Origin: Paenibacillus thermotolerans
Lineage (GTDB): Bacteria; Bacillota; Bacilli; Paenibacillales; YIM-B00363
Assembly: GCF_028745515.1 (NCBI RefSeq)
Contig: NZ_JAQZSG010000028.1
Span: 1-64,000, forward strand
Length of the DNA: 64,000 nucleotides
Direction: 5' to 3'
Positions 1-6,824 of this stretch are shown here, one piece after another. The number at the start of each line of letters is the position of its first letter. The stretch's first letter is position 1. A program made the translations under genes and the position numbers. Below the pieces are notes generated by a model, which had not been told where the DNA came from, searched no databases, and saw nothing but the letters and a program-made list of their open reading frames with translations.

Positions 1-14
1 TATGAAGGTACTAA

Positions 15-197
15 TTCGGAGTGTCCACTTTTTAGTCTAACTCATACAGTCGCTAAACCCTGATTTTTGGCATTTATCCTTGCTTTTTCGAGGCTATAAC
101 CGCAGTGGTGTCCGTTAAAACTGAAAACTCCATTTATAACGCCGTATAACTGCACTCCTGCCGTTAGCGCAAGCCGCCAGCCATCCGAGAGGGGATA
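15..197. repeat. Dispersed intergenic repeat, copy A (diverged)
   Basis: This is the most diverged of three copies of a roughly 200-bp non-coding element; the other two lie at 39275-39485 and 49395-49620. Shared words include GATTTTTGG (62-70), the stretch ending GTGGTGTCCGTTA (105-117), a TATAACGCCG word, ATAACTGC, and the right end CCGCCAGCCATCCGA. Its left part no longer carries the clean TAACGGACACCAC partner of the hairpin seen in copy B. No open frame is present. Confidence 0.75.
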
Positions 198-291
198 GCG
201 CTCGCTCTTATGGAATAACTGGAAAAAGTTTCAGTTTCGGGAATAGGACTATAGAACTATAATTTGTGGTGAAAAAATATAAAATCTGCTA

Positions 292-321
292 TTTTCATAG
301 TATGGAACTATATGGTATACT
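292..321 (+). promoter_or_regulatory. Candidate promoter of the LytTR gene
   Basis: TTTTCA (292-297), an 18-nt spacer and TATACT (316-321) lie about 47 nt before the ATG. The match at the -35 is modest. The TATGGTATAC word over the -10 resembles the TGGTATA motif seen upstream of several glycan genes in this window. The rest of 198-367 holds nothing else I can name. Confidence 0.35.
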
Positions 322-367
322 GTTAACAATAAGCCTTTTCAAAAGTTTCATATGAAAAGAGTGAGCA

Positions 368-790
368 ATGATGATGATGACGGTTTTGCGGATTAATCCG
401 GATGGGACGGAAGAACTAGCTTGTATCAGTTTGGCGGAAGTAGATTATATGGAAATTGAAGGGCGGAAAATAGTATACCACACGGACACACAGAAGTTTA
501 GGCATATCACTACACTTTCGGAGCTCGAAGAGCATTTGTCCGAAGCGGGCTTTGATATGCTGGACAAGACGAATCTCGTCAATTTGAACAGGGTCGCTTC
601 CTTCGACGAAAGTCAAGGAAAGGTGTATTTCACGGAACCGGCAACCTCGCGGGACAAATATGCCACAGTCGCTCTGATCAAGCAAAAGCTTATTCGCAAG
701 GAATTGGTCCAGTCGGCATCCGCCCATATCCGGGAAGTGCTTAAGCGGATTAAGGGCAACGGAATGAAGCATAGAGAAGTGAACGTGTAA
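368..790 (+). CDS. Stand-alone LytTR-domain DNA-binding protein
   Basis: A 140-residue protein made almost entirely of a LytTR-type DNA-binding domain (about residues 5-105), followed by a basic helical tail. The pattern with IEGRKIVYHT, a HITTLSELEEHL helix and NLVNLNRV matches the LytTR fold, where the conserved strand ends in a residue that usually reads '..VNLNxI'. There is no receiver domain and no membrane segment, so it is not a classical response regulator. Such one-domain LytTR proteins in Firmicutes often regulate their own or adjacent genes, but no obvious target is adjacent here. Four ATG codons in a row (368-379) make the exact start ambiguous; AAGAGTGAG precedes them. A hairpin terminator follows at 816. 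Confidence 0.8.
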   Translation: MMMMTVLRINPDGTEELACISLAEVDYMEIEGRKIVYHTDTQKFRHITTLSELEEHLSEAGFDMLDKTNLVNLNRVASFDESQGKVYFTEPATSRDKYATVALIKQKLIRKELVQSASAHIREVLKRIKGNGMKHREVNV

Positions 791-815
791 TCCTTATTAC
801 ATAATGCCGATGTTG

Positions 816-839
816 CGCACCGATGAAGGTGCGTTTTTT
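816..839 (+). terminator. Rho-independent terminator after the LytTR gene
   Basis: CGCACC (816-821), loop GATGAA, GGTGCG (828-833), then six T (834-839). It makes the LytTR gene monocistronic. Confidence 0.85.
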
Positions 840-852
840 CTTGTATAATGAA

Positions 853-901
853 ATGACGGCCCTCTTAGGCGCCAAGCGCTTGGGTAGGACCGTACCGTCA
901 T
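853..901 (-). terminator. Large stem-loop at the 3' end of sspI
   Basis: ATGACGG (853-859) pairs with CCGTCAT (895-901), with a further inner CCAAGCGCTTGG palindrome in the loop. Read on the minus strand it lies just after the sspI stop and is followed by TTTCATT, so it is a likely terminator for that gene. Confidence 0.6.
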
Positions 902-906
902 GTGAA

Positions 907-1137
907 TTATGCTTTTGGATTCGTTTGCTTCGGGAGATGCTCCCTTAACGTGCTGGTCAGTTTGTTTCGCGTGTCTTCATCGCTATGCCGCCAAATCACC
1001 TCGAACAAAACGCCGATTCCCGGCAATGCCCGTTCGTCGTTTCCGATGGAGTCTTCGATCGTTTGATACAATTCGGTTTCGGTTTGATTTTCGATCTTTC
1101 TATAAATGGCTTGGCGTAAATCGAGTAGCATGGACAT
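907..1137 (-). CDS. sspI: Small acid-soluble spore protein I (SspI)
   Basis: A 76-residue protein with the SspI family pattern: an LRQAIYRKI start, QTIEDSIGNDERALPGIGVLFEVIW in the middle and a short acidic/basic end. SspI is a minor spore-core protein made in the forespore of Bacilli; its biochemical role is not known. The length is close to the 71 residues of the Bacillus subtilis protein. GGAGG lies 8 nt before the ATG. On the minus strand a CATACTA word (plus 1171-1177) fits the sigma-G -10 consensus CATNNTA, but I do not see a convincing matching -35. It diverges from the rRNA methyltransferase gene. It is one of the two marker sets that identify the host as a spore former. Confidence 0.93.
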   Translation of the reverse strand: MSMLLDLRQAIYRKIENQTETELYQTIEDSIGNDERALPGIGVLFEVIWRHSDEDTRNKLTSTLREHLPKQTNPKA

Positions 1138-1227
1138 GTAGAAAACCTCCGCAATCTGTGCATTCTAAAGTAGTATGATCAATCGCAGCCGGTTTCATGC
1201 GGAATGCGGGAAGAAAGGGCAAATGGG

Positions 1228-2055
1228 ATGGAAGAGCAAATTCGATCGATACATAACGACCAAGTAAAGCTTTGGTCCTCATTGCAGACTAGGAAAGGGC
1301 GGGAGAGGTCGGGTGCTTATCTCGTCGAAGGCGCGCATCTGGTGGCGGAGGCGCTCAGAAGCGGGGCGGCGGCTGAGGCCGTACTGTACGTTCCCGGAAC
1401 TGCCGCAGTGAAAGAGCTTGAGCTTCTCGGATTCGTGCCCGAGCATAACACCACAGGACCGCGCTGGATATCCGTATCCGAGGCGGTCATGGATAAAATT
1501 ACGGAAGCGCAGACGCCGCAGGGCGTTGCTGCGGTTATGAAGCTGCCTGCGCCCGACCTTGGTAAGCTGCTAACGTACCGGCTTGGAGTATTCGTAGCCG
1601 TCGACGCCGTTCAAGACCCCGGGAATTTGGGGACGATCGTCCGCTCGGCGGATGCGGTAGGCGCAACGGCCGTATTGCTCGGCAAAGGAACGGTCGATAT
1701 GTATAATCCGAAGACCGTTCGTTCCACGATGGGGTCGCTTTTTCATATTCCGATCGTTTCCTGCGACTTGGCAGAAGCGTTCCCGCGGATGAAGGAGTGC
1801 GGGATCAAAATCGCGGCCACCTCGCTGGCGGCAAACAATACGTGTTTTGAAGCGGACTTCACCGGTCCGACATGCTTCCTGCTTGGAAACGAAGGGGCGG
1901 GCGTATCGGCTGAGCTGCTCGCTCTTGCCGACGAGACGATTATTATTCCGATCCCTGGCCGCGCGGAATCTCTAAACGTGGCGATGGCGGCTACCGTGTT
2001 GTTATACGAAACGGTACGGCAGCGGGGGTACCGCTCTTCGGCGAGTGTGACATAA
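1228..2055 (+). CDS. TrmH/SpoU-family RNA 2'-O-methyltransferase
   Basis: A SPOUT-fold methyltransferase of about 275 residues that uses S-adenosylmethionine to methylate ribose in rRNA or tRNA. An N-terminal substrate-binding domain (SGAYLVEGAHLVAEAL) precedes the SpoU catalytic domain with its three motifs: VQDPGNLGTIVRSADA, LLGNEGAGVS, and IPIPGRAESLNVAMAATVLLYE. The knotted C-terminal motifs are intact. The ORF opens at 1204, but AGAAAGGG (about 1211-1218) stands 8-9 nt before the ATG at 1228, which gives the better start. In Bacilli relatives of this gene (YsgA) often sit beside sspI and pheS; the sspI neighbour here agrees. The precise RNA target cannot be read from sequence. Confidence 0.9.
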   Translation: MEEQIRSIHNDQVKLWSSLQTRKGRERSGAYLVEGAHLVAEALRSGAAAEAVLYVPGTAAVKELELLGFVPEHNTTGPRWISVSEAVMDKITEAQTPQGVAAVMKLPAPDLGKLLTYRLGVFVAVDAVQDPGNLGTIVRSADAVGATAVLLGKGTVDMYNPKTVRSTMGSLFHIPIVSCDLAEAFPRMKECGIKIAATSLAANNTCFEADFTGPTCFLLGNEGAGVSAELLALADETIIIPIPGRAESLNVAMAATVLLYETVRQRGYRSSASVT

Positions 2056-2085
2056 TCCGAGCCGGGAGCGGACCTATGCGGCTGT

Positions 2086-2883
2086 CTACATTTCCTGCCG
2101 ATGATGTTGGCTGTTCCTGTGCAAGAAACGCTCCATGAGCAGGGGCAAGGAAATAAGAATGGGCGGATCGTCGGGACGCGGAAGATAAAGCTTGACCCGC
2201 CGAAGTACGGTTTCATACGGCCCGACGACGATCGGCTCTCTTGAGCGGGTGCGAAGCGTCGCCTGAGGAAGCATCATATCCGCCGCTTTCGTACCCCAAG
2301 AAACGGATGTGGCCATTAAATAATAGGTGCCGGGCTTGATTCCCGTCAATCGGAACGGCCCGAGCGAGGAAACAAGCGTTCCGCGAAGGGGAAGCCCTTC
2401 CGGAATCGGCTTTGCGAACAAACCGATCAAGACGATCCCCTCGAAAGGAACCTCCGCCTCCAACGTCCCTTCGATTGTCGCATCTTTGGAAAAAGAAGGG
2501 ATCGAATCCCGCCAATCTGACAGCTCCCGCAGCGACTGGAAATGTCCGTCCGCTTCGTTCGCCTGACTGCGGAACTGGGACGGGGGGATGCCTACCTTCT
2601 CGGCAAAGCGGGTTGTGAAAGTCCCTAGACTTTGCTGCCCGACCTCAAGCGCGATATCCCGAACGCTTAAATTCGTATGAAGCAGCAGCTCCTTCGCCTT
2701 CTGAAGCCGGAGCGCGGAGACGTAATATAAAGGCGGCAGCCCCATTCGCTCTTTAAAGATCCGGGCAAAATGATACGGGCTGTATGATACGTGACCGGCT
2801 AACCGTGACAACGGCAGCGGGTCATACAAATTCCGGCTTATGTATTCGATCACTTCGTCGATTTCCGGGTATCGGGTCGTCAC
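2086..2883 (-). CDS. AraC-family regulator with N-terminal HTH and a C-terminal beta domain
   Basis: A 265-residue protein whose two AraC helix-turn-helix motifs are at the N terminus (about residues 5-105: LSRLAGHVSYSPYHFARIFKERMG and VRDIALEVGQQSLGTFTTRFAEKVGIPPS). Most AraC proteins carry the HTH at the C terminus. The remaining 150 residues contain GPFRLTGIKPGTYYLMATSV, which resembles a small beta-sandwich (carboxypeptidase-regulatory-like) module; I infer a sensing role but know of no ligand. The start is GTG at 2883 with GGAGG about 10 nt upstream. A LexA-box-like palindrome lies 30 nt upstream. It is convergent with the methyltransferase gene with no clear terminator between them. Confidence 0.85.
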   Translation of the reverse strand: MTTRYPEIDEVIEYISRNLYDPLPLSRLAGHVSYSPYHFARIFKERMGLPPLYYVSALRLQKAKELLLHTNLSVRDIALEVGQQSLGTFTTRFAEKVGIPPSQFRSQANEADGHFQSLRELSDWRDSIPSFSKDATIEGTLEAEVPFEGIVLIGLFAKPIPEGLPLRGTLVSSLGPFRLTGIKPGTYYLMATSVSWGTKAADMMLPQATLRTRSREPIVVGPYETVLRRVKLYLPRPDDPPILISLPLLMERFLHRNSQHHRQEM

Positions 2884-2912
2884 CGGTCACTAACCTCCAA
2901 GCGTATTTGTGC

Positions 2913-2926
2913 GGAACAAATGTTCG
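2913..2926 (-). promoter_or_regulatory. LexA (DinR) box-like palindrome
   Basis: On the minus strand the sequence is CGAACATTTGTTCC, which fits the Bacillus consensus CGAACRNRYGTTYC at 13 of 14 positions. It lies 30 nt upstream of the AraC gene at 2883. I see no other SOS feature nearby, so regulation by LexA is an inference from the motif only. Confidence 0.45.
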
Positions 2927-3074
2927 TTTGTAGTTTAACATAAATTGCCAAGGAATAAAACCCCTTTACGGTTAAATTGAAAATAGCAATCCGTAAGAAA
3001 CGCGCCGTCTCCCGCAGTGATACATTATAGCTTGTGAAAAACTATCGATCGAAGACGGGAAAGGATGTTCGACT

Positions 3075-3476
3075 ATGGGGAAAGTAAAGCCTTATATCAT
3101 TTCGGAGGATGCTCGAAGTCAAGCCGAGTTCTATATGCAATCGCTCGGCGGGGAGATGATGTCCGTCATTACGCACGGCCAAGCCATGGGAGTAAATAAT
3201 GAATTCAAAGACAAAGTCATGCATATGTGCATCTTTGTGGCCGGGGAAAATCCGATTTTCATGGCGGACGCCATCGAACCGATTCATCAAGGCACCGGCA
3301 TTGCTTTGGCGGTAGAGTACCCAACGGTGGAGGAAGCCGGCAGCGCATTCGCGAAGCTTGCGGCGGGAGGAAAAATCAAGCATCCGTTCGAATGGCAGCC
3401 TTTTGGCCTATATTATGGAGAACTTACCGACAAATACGGTATAATGTGGATGGTTACTGCAGAGCAGAAATCATAA
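3075..3476 (+). CDS. VOC-family (PhnB/glyoxalase-like) protein
   Basis: A 133-residue protein of the PhnB-like branch of the vicinal-oxygen-chelate superfamily. The two beta-alpha-beta-beta-beta modules can be followed from KPYIISEDARSQAEFYMQSLGGE and MCIFVAGENPIFMAD to the second half with EEAGSAFAKLAAGGKIKHPFEWQPFGLYYGELTDKYGIMWMV. The final 'GxLTDKYGIMWMV' strand is typical of the PhnB-like group. These proteins are small cytosolic metalloenzymes or binding proteins; most have no proven reaction. The ATG is preceded by GGGAAAGGATG. The MFS transporter gene begins 21 nt downstream, so the two may be cotranscribed. Confidence 0.85.
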   Translation: MGKVKPYIISEDARSQAEFYMQSLGGEMMSVITHGQAMGVNNEFKDKVMHMCIFVAGENPIFMADAIEPIHQGTGIALAVEYPTVEEAGSAFAKLAAGGKIKHPFEWQPFGLYYGELTDKYGIMWMVTAEQKS

Positions 3477-3497
3477 AGGGAGTCAAGTTATAGGAGG

Positions 3498-4766
3498 ATG
3501 AGAAATCTGGAAAGTCAATTAACCAAAGACCAACCCCCGAGTCTTCTAAGCAGCCGGTTTTTGCAGACGATTCTGTTATCCAACGTGCTGCTGCAAATCG
3601 GCATTTGGGTGCGCAACTTCGCGATTTTGCTCTTTGTTGCGGAAAAGACAAATAATGACCCGTACGCGATTTCACTGATCAGCGTTGCGGAATTCGCGCC
3701 TATTTTCGTATTTTCGTTCATCGGGGGAACGTTTGCCGACCGCTGGCGGCCGAAGCGAACGATGATTTGGTGCGACTCGTTATCCGCCGTATCCGTATTT
3801 GTCGTGCTGCTGGCCGTTCATTTCGGATCCTGGGAATCCGTCTATCTCGTCGCGTTTATTTCGGCAATCCTTTCGCAGTTCTCACAGCCTTCCGGCATGC
3901 GGTTGTTTAAGCAGCACGTACCGGAAGAGCAGCTGCAACAAGGGATGGCGCTGTTCCAATCTTTGATGGCTATCTTCATGGTACTCGGTCCGATGCTGGG
4001 CACATTCGCCTACAGCCGGTTCGGTCTGGAAACGTCGATTTCGGTCATGGGGGTCGTGTTCCTGCTTTCCGCGCTTGTATTGTTCCGGTTGCCTGCCGAT
4101 ATGGTGGAATCGAAGTCAACGGAAGAAAAAGGGGATTTCCGCAAAGAATTTATCGAAGGCTTCCGTTATGTATGGCAAAGTCAAGTGCTGCGTATGCTTG
4201 GCCTGACATTCATTTTGGCAGGTCTTGCCGTGGGTATTGCCCAAGCGCTTAACCTGTTCGTCGTCACGGAGCGGCTTGGCAAGGAAAAAGAATTTTTGCA
4301 GTACCTTCTGATGGTGAACGGCGTCGCCATGCTGATCGGCGGCGGTATCGTAGCCGCATTCGCAAAGCGTGTTGCGCCGCAGCTTCTGCTCGCAATCGGA
4401 ATGTTTGTGGGCGCCGTCTGTACCGTCATTGTCGGGTATTCCACAAGCGTTCCGTTAACGTTGGTCGTGCAGTTTGTGAACGGACTCGTATTCCCGTGCA
4501 TCCATATCGGAATCAGTACCATGATTCTGAAATGGTCGCATTCATCCATTGTAGGCCGCGTGAATGGGGTGCTGAACCCGATGTTCGTCGGCATGATGGT
4601 CATTTCCATGTCTTTAGCCGGCGTAATAAAAGATACGTTTTCGCTGGTTTCGATCTACACGGGAGCGGGCTTCTTATTTCTTATCGGCGCATTGGTCATG
4701 ATCTCGATATTAAACCAGAAAGCTCCGGAGCAAGCTCAGCCCGAACCGGTAGCTCAGCAAGCTTAA
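3498..4766 (+). CDS. MFS transporter, probable drug/exporter type
   Basis: A 422-residue protein with twelve predicted hydrophobic segments, in the major facilitator group with the loop motif GGTFADRWRPKRTMIWCD after the second segment. The pattern (SVAEFAPIFVFSFIGGTFADRW) is that of enterobactin-exporter/drug-efflux-like MFS proteins, so outward transport is likely but the substrate is unknown. Start oddity: AGGAGG (3492-3497) directly touches the ATG at 3498, leaving no spacing, while the in-frame CTG at 3507 has a 9-nt spacing. The true start could therefore be the rare CTG. A stem-loop follows the stop at 4781. Confidence 0.85.
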   Translation: MRNLESQLTKDQPPSLLSSRFLQTILLSNVLLQIGIWVRNFAILLFVAEKTNNDPYAISLISVAEFAPIFVFSFIGGTFADRWRPKRTMIWCDSLSAVSVFVVLLAVHFGSWESVYLVAFISAILSQFSQPSGMRLFKQHVPEEQLQQGMALFQSLMAIFMVLGPMLGTFAYSRFGLETSISVMGVVFLLSALVLFRLPADMVESKSTEEKGDFRKEFIEGFRYVWQSQVLRMLGLTFILAGLAVGIAQALNLFVVTERLGKEKEFLQYLLMVNGVAMLIGGGIVAAFAKRVAPQLLLAIGMFVGAVCTVIVGYSTSVPLTLVVQFVNGLVFPCIHIGISTMILKWSHSSIVGRVNGVLNPMFVGMMVISMSLAGVIKDTFSLVSIYTGAGFLFLIGALVMISILNQKAPEQAQPEPVAQQA

Positions 4767-4780
4767 CATTGCCGACTTGA

Positions 4781-4800
4781 AAGCCTCTCTTCTGAGGCTT
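4781..4800 (+). terminator. Stem-loop after the MFS gene
   Basis: AAGCCTC (4781-4787) and GAGGCTT (4794-4800) enclose TCTTCT. There is no T run after it, so it may be a weak terminator or an mRNA 3' end stabiliser. Confidence 0.5.
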
Positions 4801-4919
4801 GCATTAACGGATGGATATGGTTTTAGCCCCCGCGCATGGGAATGAGTAAGACCACAAATAGTATGGATGCGGAATCCTTTTTAGGTCTTACGACTTCTAC
4901 ATGGAAGGGAGGGGGAACA

Positions 4920-5102
4920 TTGGAATGCAATGTCGGCAAAACCGAGCAAGCGCTTCGTATCGCCGTCGGAGCTAGTATTGTCATGGCAGGGCTTTATTAT
5001 AAAAAATGGTGGGGGCTTCTTGGATTAGCTCCGATCGTAACCGGCGCAACCCGTTATTGCCCTGCAAATGCGGTACTTGGAATCGATAATTGCAGATCGT
5101 AA
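4920..5102 (+). CDS. DUF2892 (YgaP transmembrane-type) protein
   Basis: A 60-residue inner-membrane protein with the DUF2892 pattern: MECNVGKTEQALRIAVGASIV at the start, a hydrophobic hairpin, and GLAPIVTGATRYCPANAVLGI at the end. The same domain forms the membrane part of YgaP-like proteins and is often linked to sulfur or rhodanese functions, but its own role is unknown. The frame opens at 4836; however GGGAGGGGG (4907-4915) points to the TTG at 4920, which also gives the usual family N terminus. A strong terminator follows. Confidence 0.78.
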   Translation: MECNVGKTEQALRIAVGASIVMAGLYYKKWWGLLGLAPIVTGATRYCPANAVLGIDNCRS

Positions 5103-5122
5103 ACGGACGACATAGTGAAGGG

Positions 5123-5150
5123 AAGCGATGGGATCGGATCCATCGCTTTT
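5123..5150 (+). terminator. Rho-independent terminator
   Basis: AAGCGATGG (5123-5131) pairs with CCATCGCTT (5140-5148) around an 8-nt loop, followed by a T run. It separates the DUF2892 gene from the next gene, whose ribosome binding site starts just after it. Confidence 0.85.
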
Positions 5151-5169
5151 TTATAAGGAGGAATGAAGC

Positions 5170-5625
5170 TTGGATGCGATGAATGAGGTGCGAGCCATCT
5201 ATAGCCGGCTGCTGGATGCTTGGAACAACCAAAGCGCACGCGGGATGGCCGAGCTGTTTGCGGAGGAAGGCGAGATGATCGGATACGACGGGAGCGAAGC
5301 GACCGGGCCGGATGAAATTTTTTCACATCTTGAGCCAATATTTCGCGATCATCCGACCGCACGATTTGTAAGCAAAGTAAGGGCCGTACGGTTGTTGGCG
5401 CCGGATGCGTTTATGCTTCGCGCTATTGCCGGAATGATTCCCCGCGGAAAGACCGATATTAATCCGGCGGTAAACACGCATCATACTTTAATTGTCGTAC
5501 ATAAGAACGAAAATTGGAAAATTGCGCTCTTTCAAAATACGCCCGCACAGTTTCATGGGAGACCCGAGCTGGTCGAACGGATGACGGAGCAATTAAGAGC
5601 GGAGATAGGAAAGCCCGGGAGTTAA
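5170..5625 (+). CDS. SgcJ/EcaC-family NTF2-like protein
   Basis: A 151-residue protein of the NTF2/SnoaL-like fold, closest in pattern to the SgcJ/EcaC group: an N-terminal helix AIYSRLLDAWNNQSARGMAELFAEEGEMIGYDG, then the beta-sheet cone with THHTLIVVHKNENWKIALFQNTPAQFHGRP. The family includes proteins of antibiotic pathways and many of unknown function; no catalytic residues can be assigned. It begins at TTG 5170 with AAGGAGG (5155-5161) well placed. Its stop codon overlaps the stop of the convergent reductase gene, inside the loop of a shared hairpin. Confidence 0.8.
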   Translation: MDAMNEVRAIYSRLLDAWNNQSARGMAELFAEEGEMIGYDGSEATGPDEIFSHLEPIFRDHPTARFVSKVRAVRLLAPDAFMLRAIAGMIPRGKTDINPAVNTHHTLIVVHKNENWKIALFQNTPAQFHGRPELVERMTEQLRAEIGKPGS

Positions 5626-5637
5626 TTCCGGGCTTTC
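5609..5637. terminator. Bidirectional terminator carrying both stop codons in its loop
   Basis: GAAAGCCCGG (5609-5618) and CCGGGCTTTC (5628-5637) form a perfect 10-bp stem. The nine-base loop GAGTTAATT contains the stop of the plus-strand gene (TAA 5623-5625) and of the minus-strand gene (TTA 5622-5624). The arms are thus the last codons of both genes. On the plus strand TTT follows; on the minus strand the T run is poor. Confidence 0.8.
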
Positions 5638-6176
5638 TTTGAAGCAAAATCGACGAACCGGTTCACGACTTGATCGACAACCGAAAGCGTCGATTCATCC
5701 GTCAATTTTCCTTTGCTGAATTTCGTTGCGGCAGCATTTACAAGTATTTCATTTCCGGCCGCAGGCAGCATGTCGGCTTGAAGCCCCGGGCTGGACAATA
5801 TTTGACGCAAGTGGAGCTGCGCACGAACGGTACCCAACATCCCCACGGACACGCCCGCAATCATGACCGGTTTGCCGATTAAGACCCTGTCCTCGCGAGA
5901 CAGCCAATCCAGCGCATTCTTCAGCACTCCCGGGACGGACCAGTTATATTCCGGCGTTATGATCAGCACTCCGTCGGCTTCGCGAATTTTCTCTTTCAAT
6001 TCATGAACCGGTTCGGGAGGATTGTGCTCTTCATCCTGATTGTACATGGGCAAGGGCGCGAGATCGACAATCTCCAAATCGAATGTTCCGTTGAAGCGGT
6101 CCTTTATCGTTTCGGCCAGCTGCCGATTCAACGATTCCTTCCGCAGACTTCCGACAAGCGCGGCGATTTTCATCAA
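5622..6176 (-). CDS. NADPH-dependent FMN reductase
   Basis: A 184-residue flavodoxin-like protein of the NADPH-dependent FMN reductase family (SsuE/azoreductase/chromate-reductase relatives). The FMN phosphate loop is GSLRKESLNRQLAE near the N terminus, and the second signature is PEYNWSVPGVLKNALDWLSR (about residues 78-96). It reduces free FMN or quinone-type substrates with NADPH in the cytosol. Upstream on its own strand is a possible promoter with TTGGTT and TACAAT (18-nt spacer) and a 10-bp tandem repeat just downstream of the -10, annotated separately. Confidence 0.88.
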   Translation of the reverse strand: MMKIAALVGSLRKESLNRQLAETIKDRFNGTFDLEIVDLAPLPMYNQDEEHNPPEPVHELKEKIREADGVLIITPEYNWSVPGVLKNALDWLSREDRVLIGKPVMIAGVSVGMLGTVRAQLHLRQILSSPGLQADMLPAAGNEILVNAAATKFSKGKLTDESTLSVVDQVVNRFVDFASKKARN

Positions 6177-6203
6177 CGATCAACCTTTCTCTAGCTGTAA
6201 TGG

Positions 6204-6253
6204 GACATGCTAAGACATGCTAAATTGTAGCACACTTTACTTTTTGGAACCAA
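6204..6253 (-). promoter_or_regulatory. Promoter with a 10-bp tandem repeat upstream of the FMN reductase
   Basis: On the minus strand TTGGTT (plus 6248-6253), an 18-nt spacer and TACAAT (plus 6224-6229) form a weak -35/-10 pair. Immediately downstream TTAGCATGTC occurs twice in tandem (plus 6204-6213 and 6214-6223), a candidate operator. Confidence 0.4.
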
Positions 6254-6300
6254 GTTATGATTAGTGGTCATATGGCTATTAAATATACTTTGCGTGAGCC

Positions 6301-6331
6301 GGCGTTAGCTCCAAAAGCTGGTGCTAACGCC
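6301..6331. repeat. Perfect inverted repeat of unknown role
   Basis: GGCGTTAGC (6301-6309) and GCTAACGCC (6323-6331) flank a 13-nt loop. No T run follows, and it lies 35 nt before the cad operator region, in the gap between the FMN reductase and cadC. It could be an mRNA end or a protein site. Confidence 0.5.
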
Positions 6332-6365
6332 ACCGAAAGAGGTGCCGGACTGAATCGCAAAACAA

Positions 6366-6423
6366 TCAAATGTCCATTTGACTAAGACGGTAAGTTCGAG
6401 ATATCATTCAAATATAGATTTGA
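6366..6423 (+). promoter_or_regulatory. cad promoter flanked by two CadC-type operators
   Basis: Two palindromes share the TCAAAT...ATTTGA form known for CadC operators: TCAAATGTCCATTTGA (6366-6381, perfect) and TCAAATATAGATTTGA (6408-6423). Their centres are 42 bp apart, close to four helical turns. The promoter lies between them: TTGACT (6378-6383) overlaps the first, an 18-nt spacer follows, and TATCAT (6402-6407) abuts the second. The cadC start is 21 nt downstream. Confidence 0.8.
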
Positions 6424-6443
6424 TTATTAGAGGAGAATCAACC

Positions 6444-6824
6444 ATGACGAAAGCGCCGGCCTGCGACATTTTTTGTTTTGACGAAGTGAAGGTAAATCGT
6501 CTCCAGCCGTTGATCGACGCGCCGAGCATCGCGAAAGCGGCCCGCCTGTTTAAGGCGATCGCAGACGAGACGCGAATGAAGATCGCGTATGCGCTGACCC
6601 AAGAGGATGAGCTTTGCGTGTGCGACGTAGCGAATATCGTCGGCTCGACGCTGGCTACGGCGTCTCATCATTTACGGCTGCTGAACGGCCTAGGGCTGGC
6701 CAAATACCGGAAAGAAGGGAAACTCGTATTTTACTCCTTGGAGGACGAGCATGTCAGACAATTGATTCTGTTGGCATTGACGCACGTAGAGGAGGAGAGA
6801 GACGGTGGAGACGACGCAAACTAG
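6444..6824 (+). CDS. cadC: CadC, ArsR-family cadmium/lead/zinc-sensing repressor
   Basis: A 126-residue winged-helix repressor. The four cysteines Cys7, Cys11, Cys58 and Cys60 (in ACDIFC and ELCVCD) fall at the same numbers as the thiolate metal site of the Staphylococcus aureus pI258 CadC. The second, alpha-5 site is also conserved: Asp101, His103, His114 and Glu117. So both sensor sites are intact. Metal binding should release it from the two palindromes just upstream. The frame opens at 6378, but AGAGGAG (6429-6435) points to the ATG at 6444, which also gives the matching cysteine numbering. Its end overlaps the GTG start of the broken pump gene by 20 nt, so the two were translated together. 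It now appears to control no intact pump in this window. Confidence 0.93.
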   Translation: MTKAPACDIFCFDEVKVNRLQPLIDAPSIAKAARLFKAIADETRMKIAYALTQEDELCVCDVANIVGSTLATASHHLRLLNGLGLAKYRKEGKLVFYSLEDEHVRQLILLALTHVEEERDGGDDAN

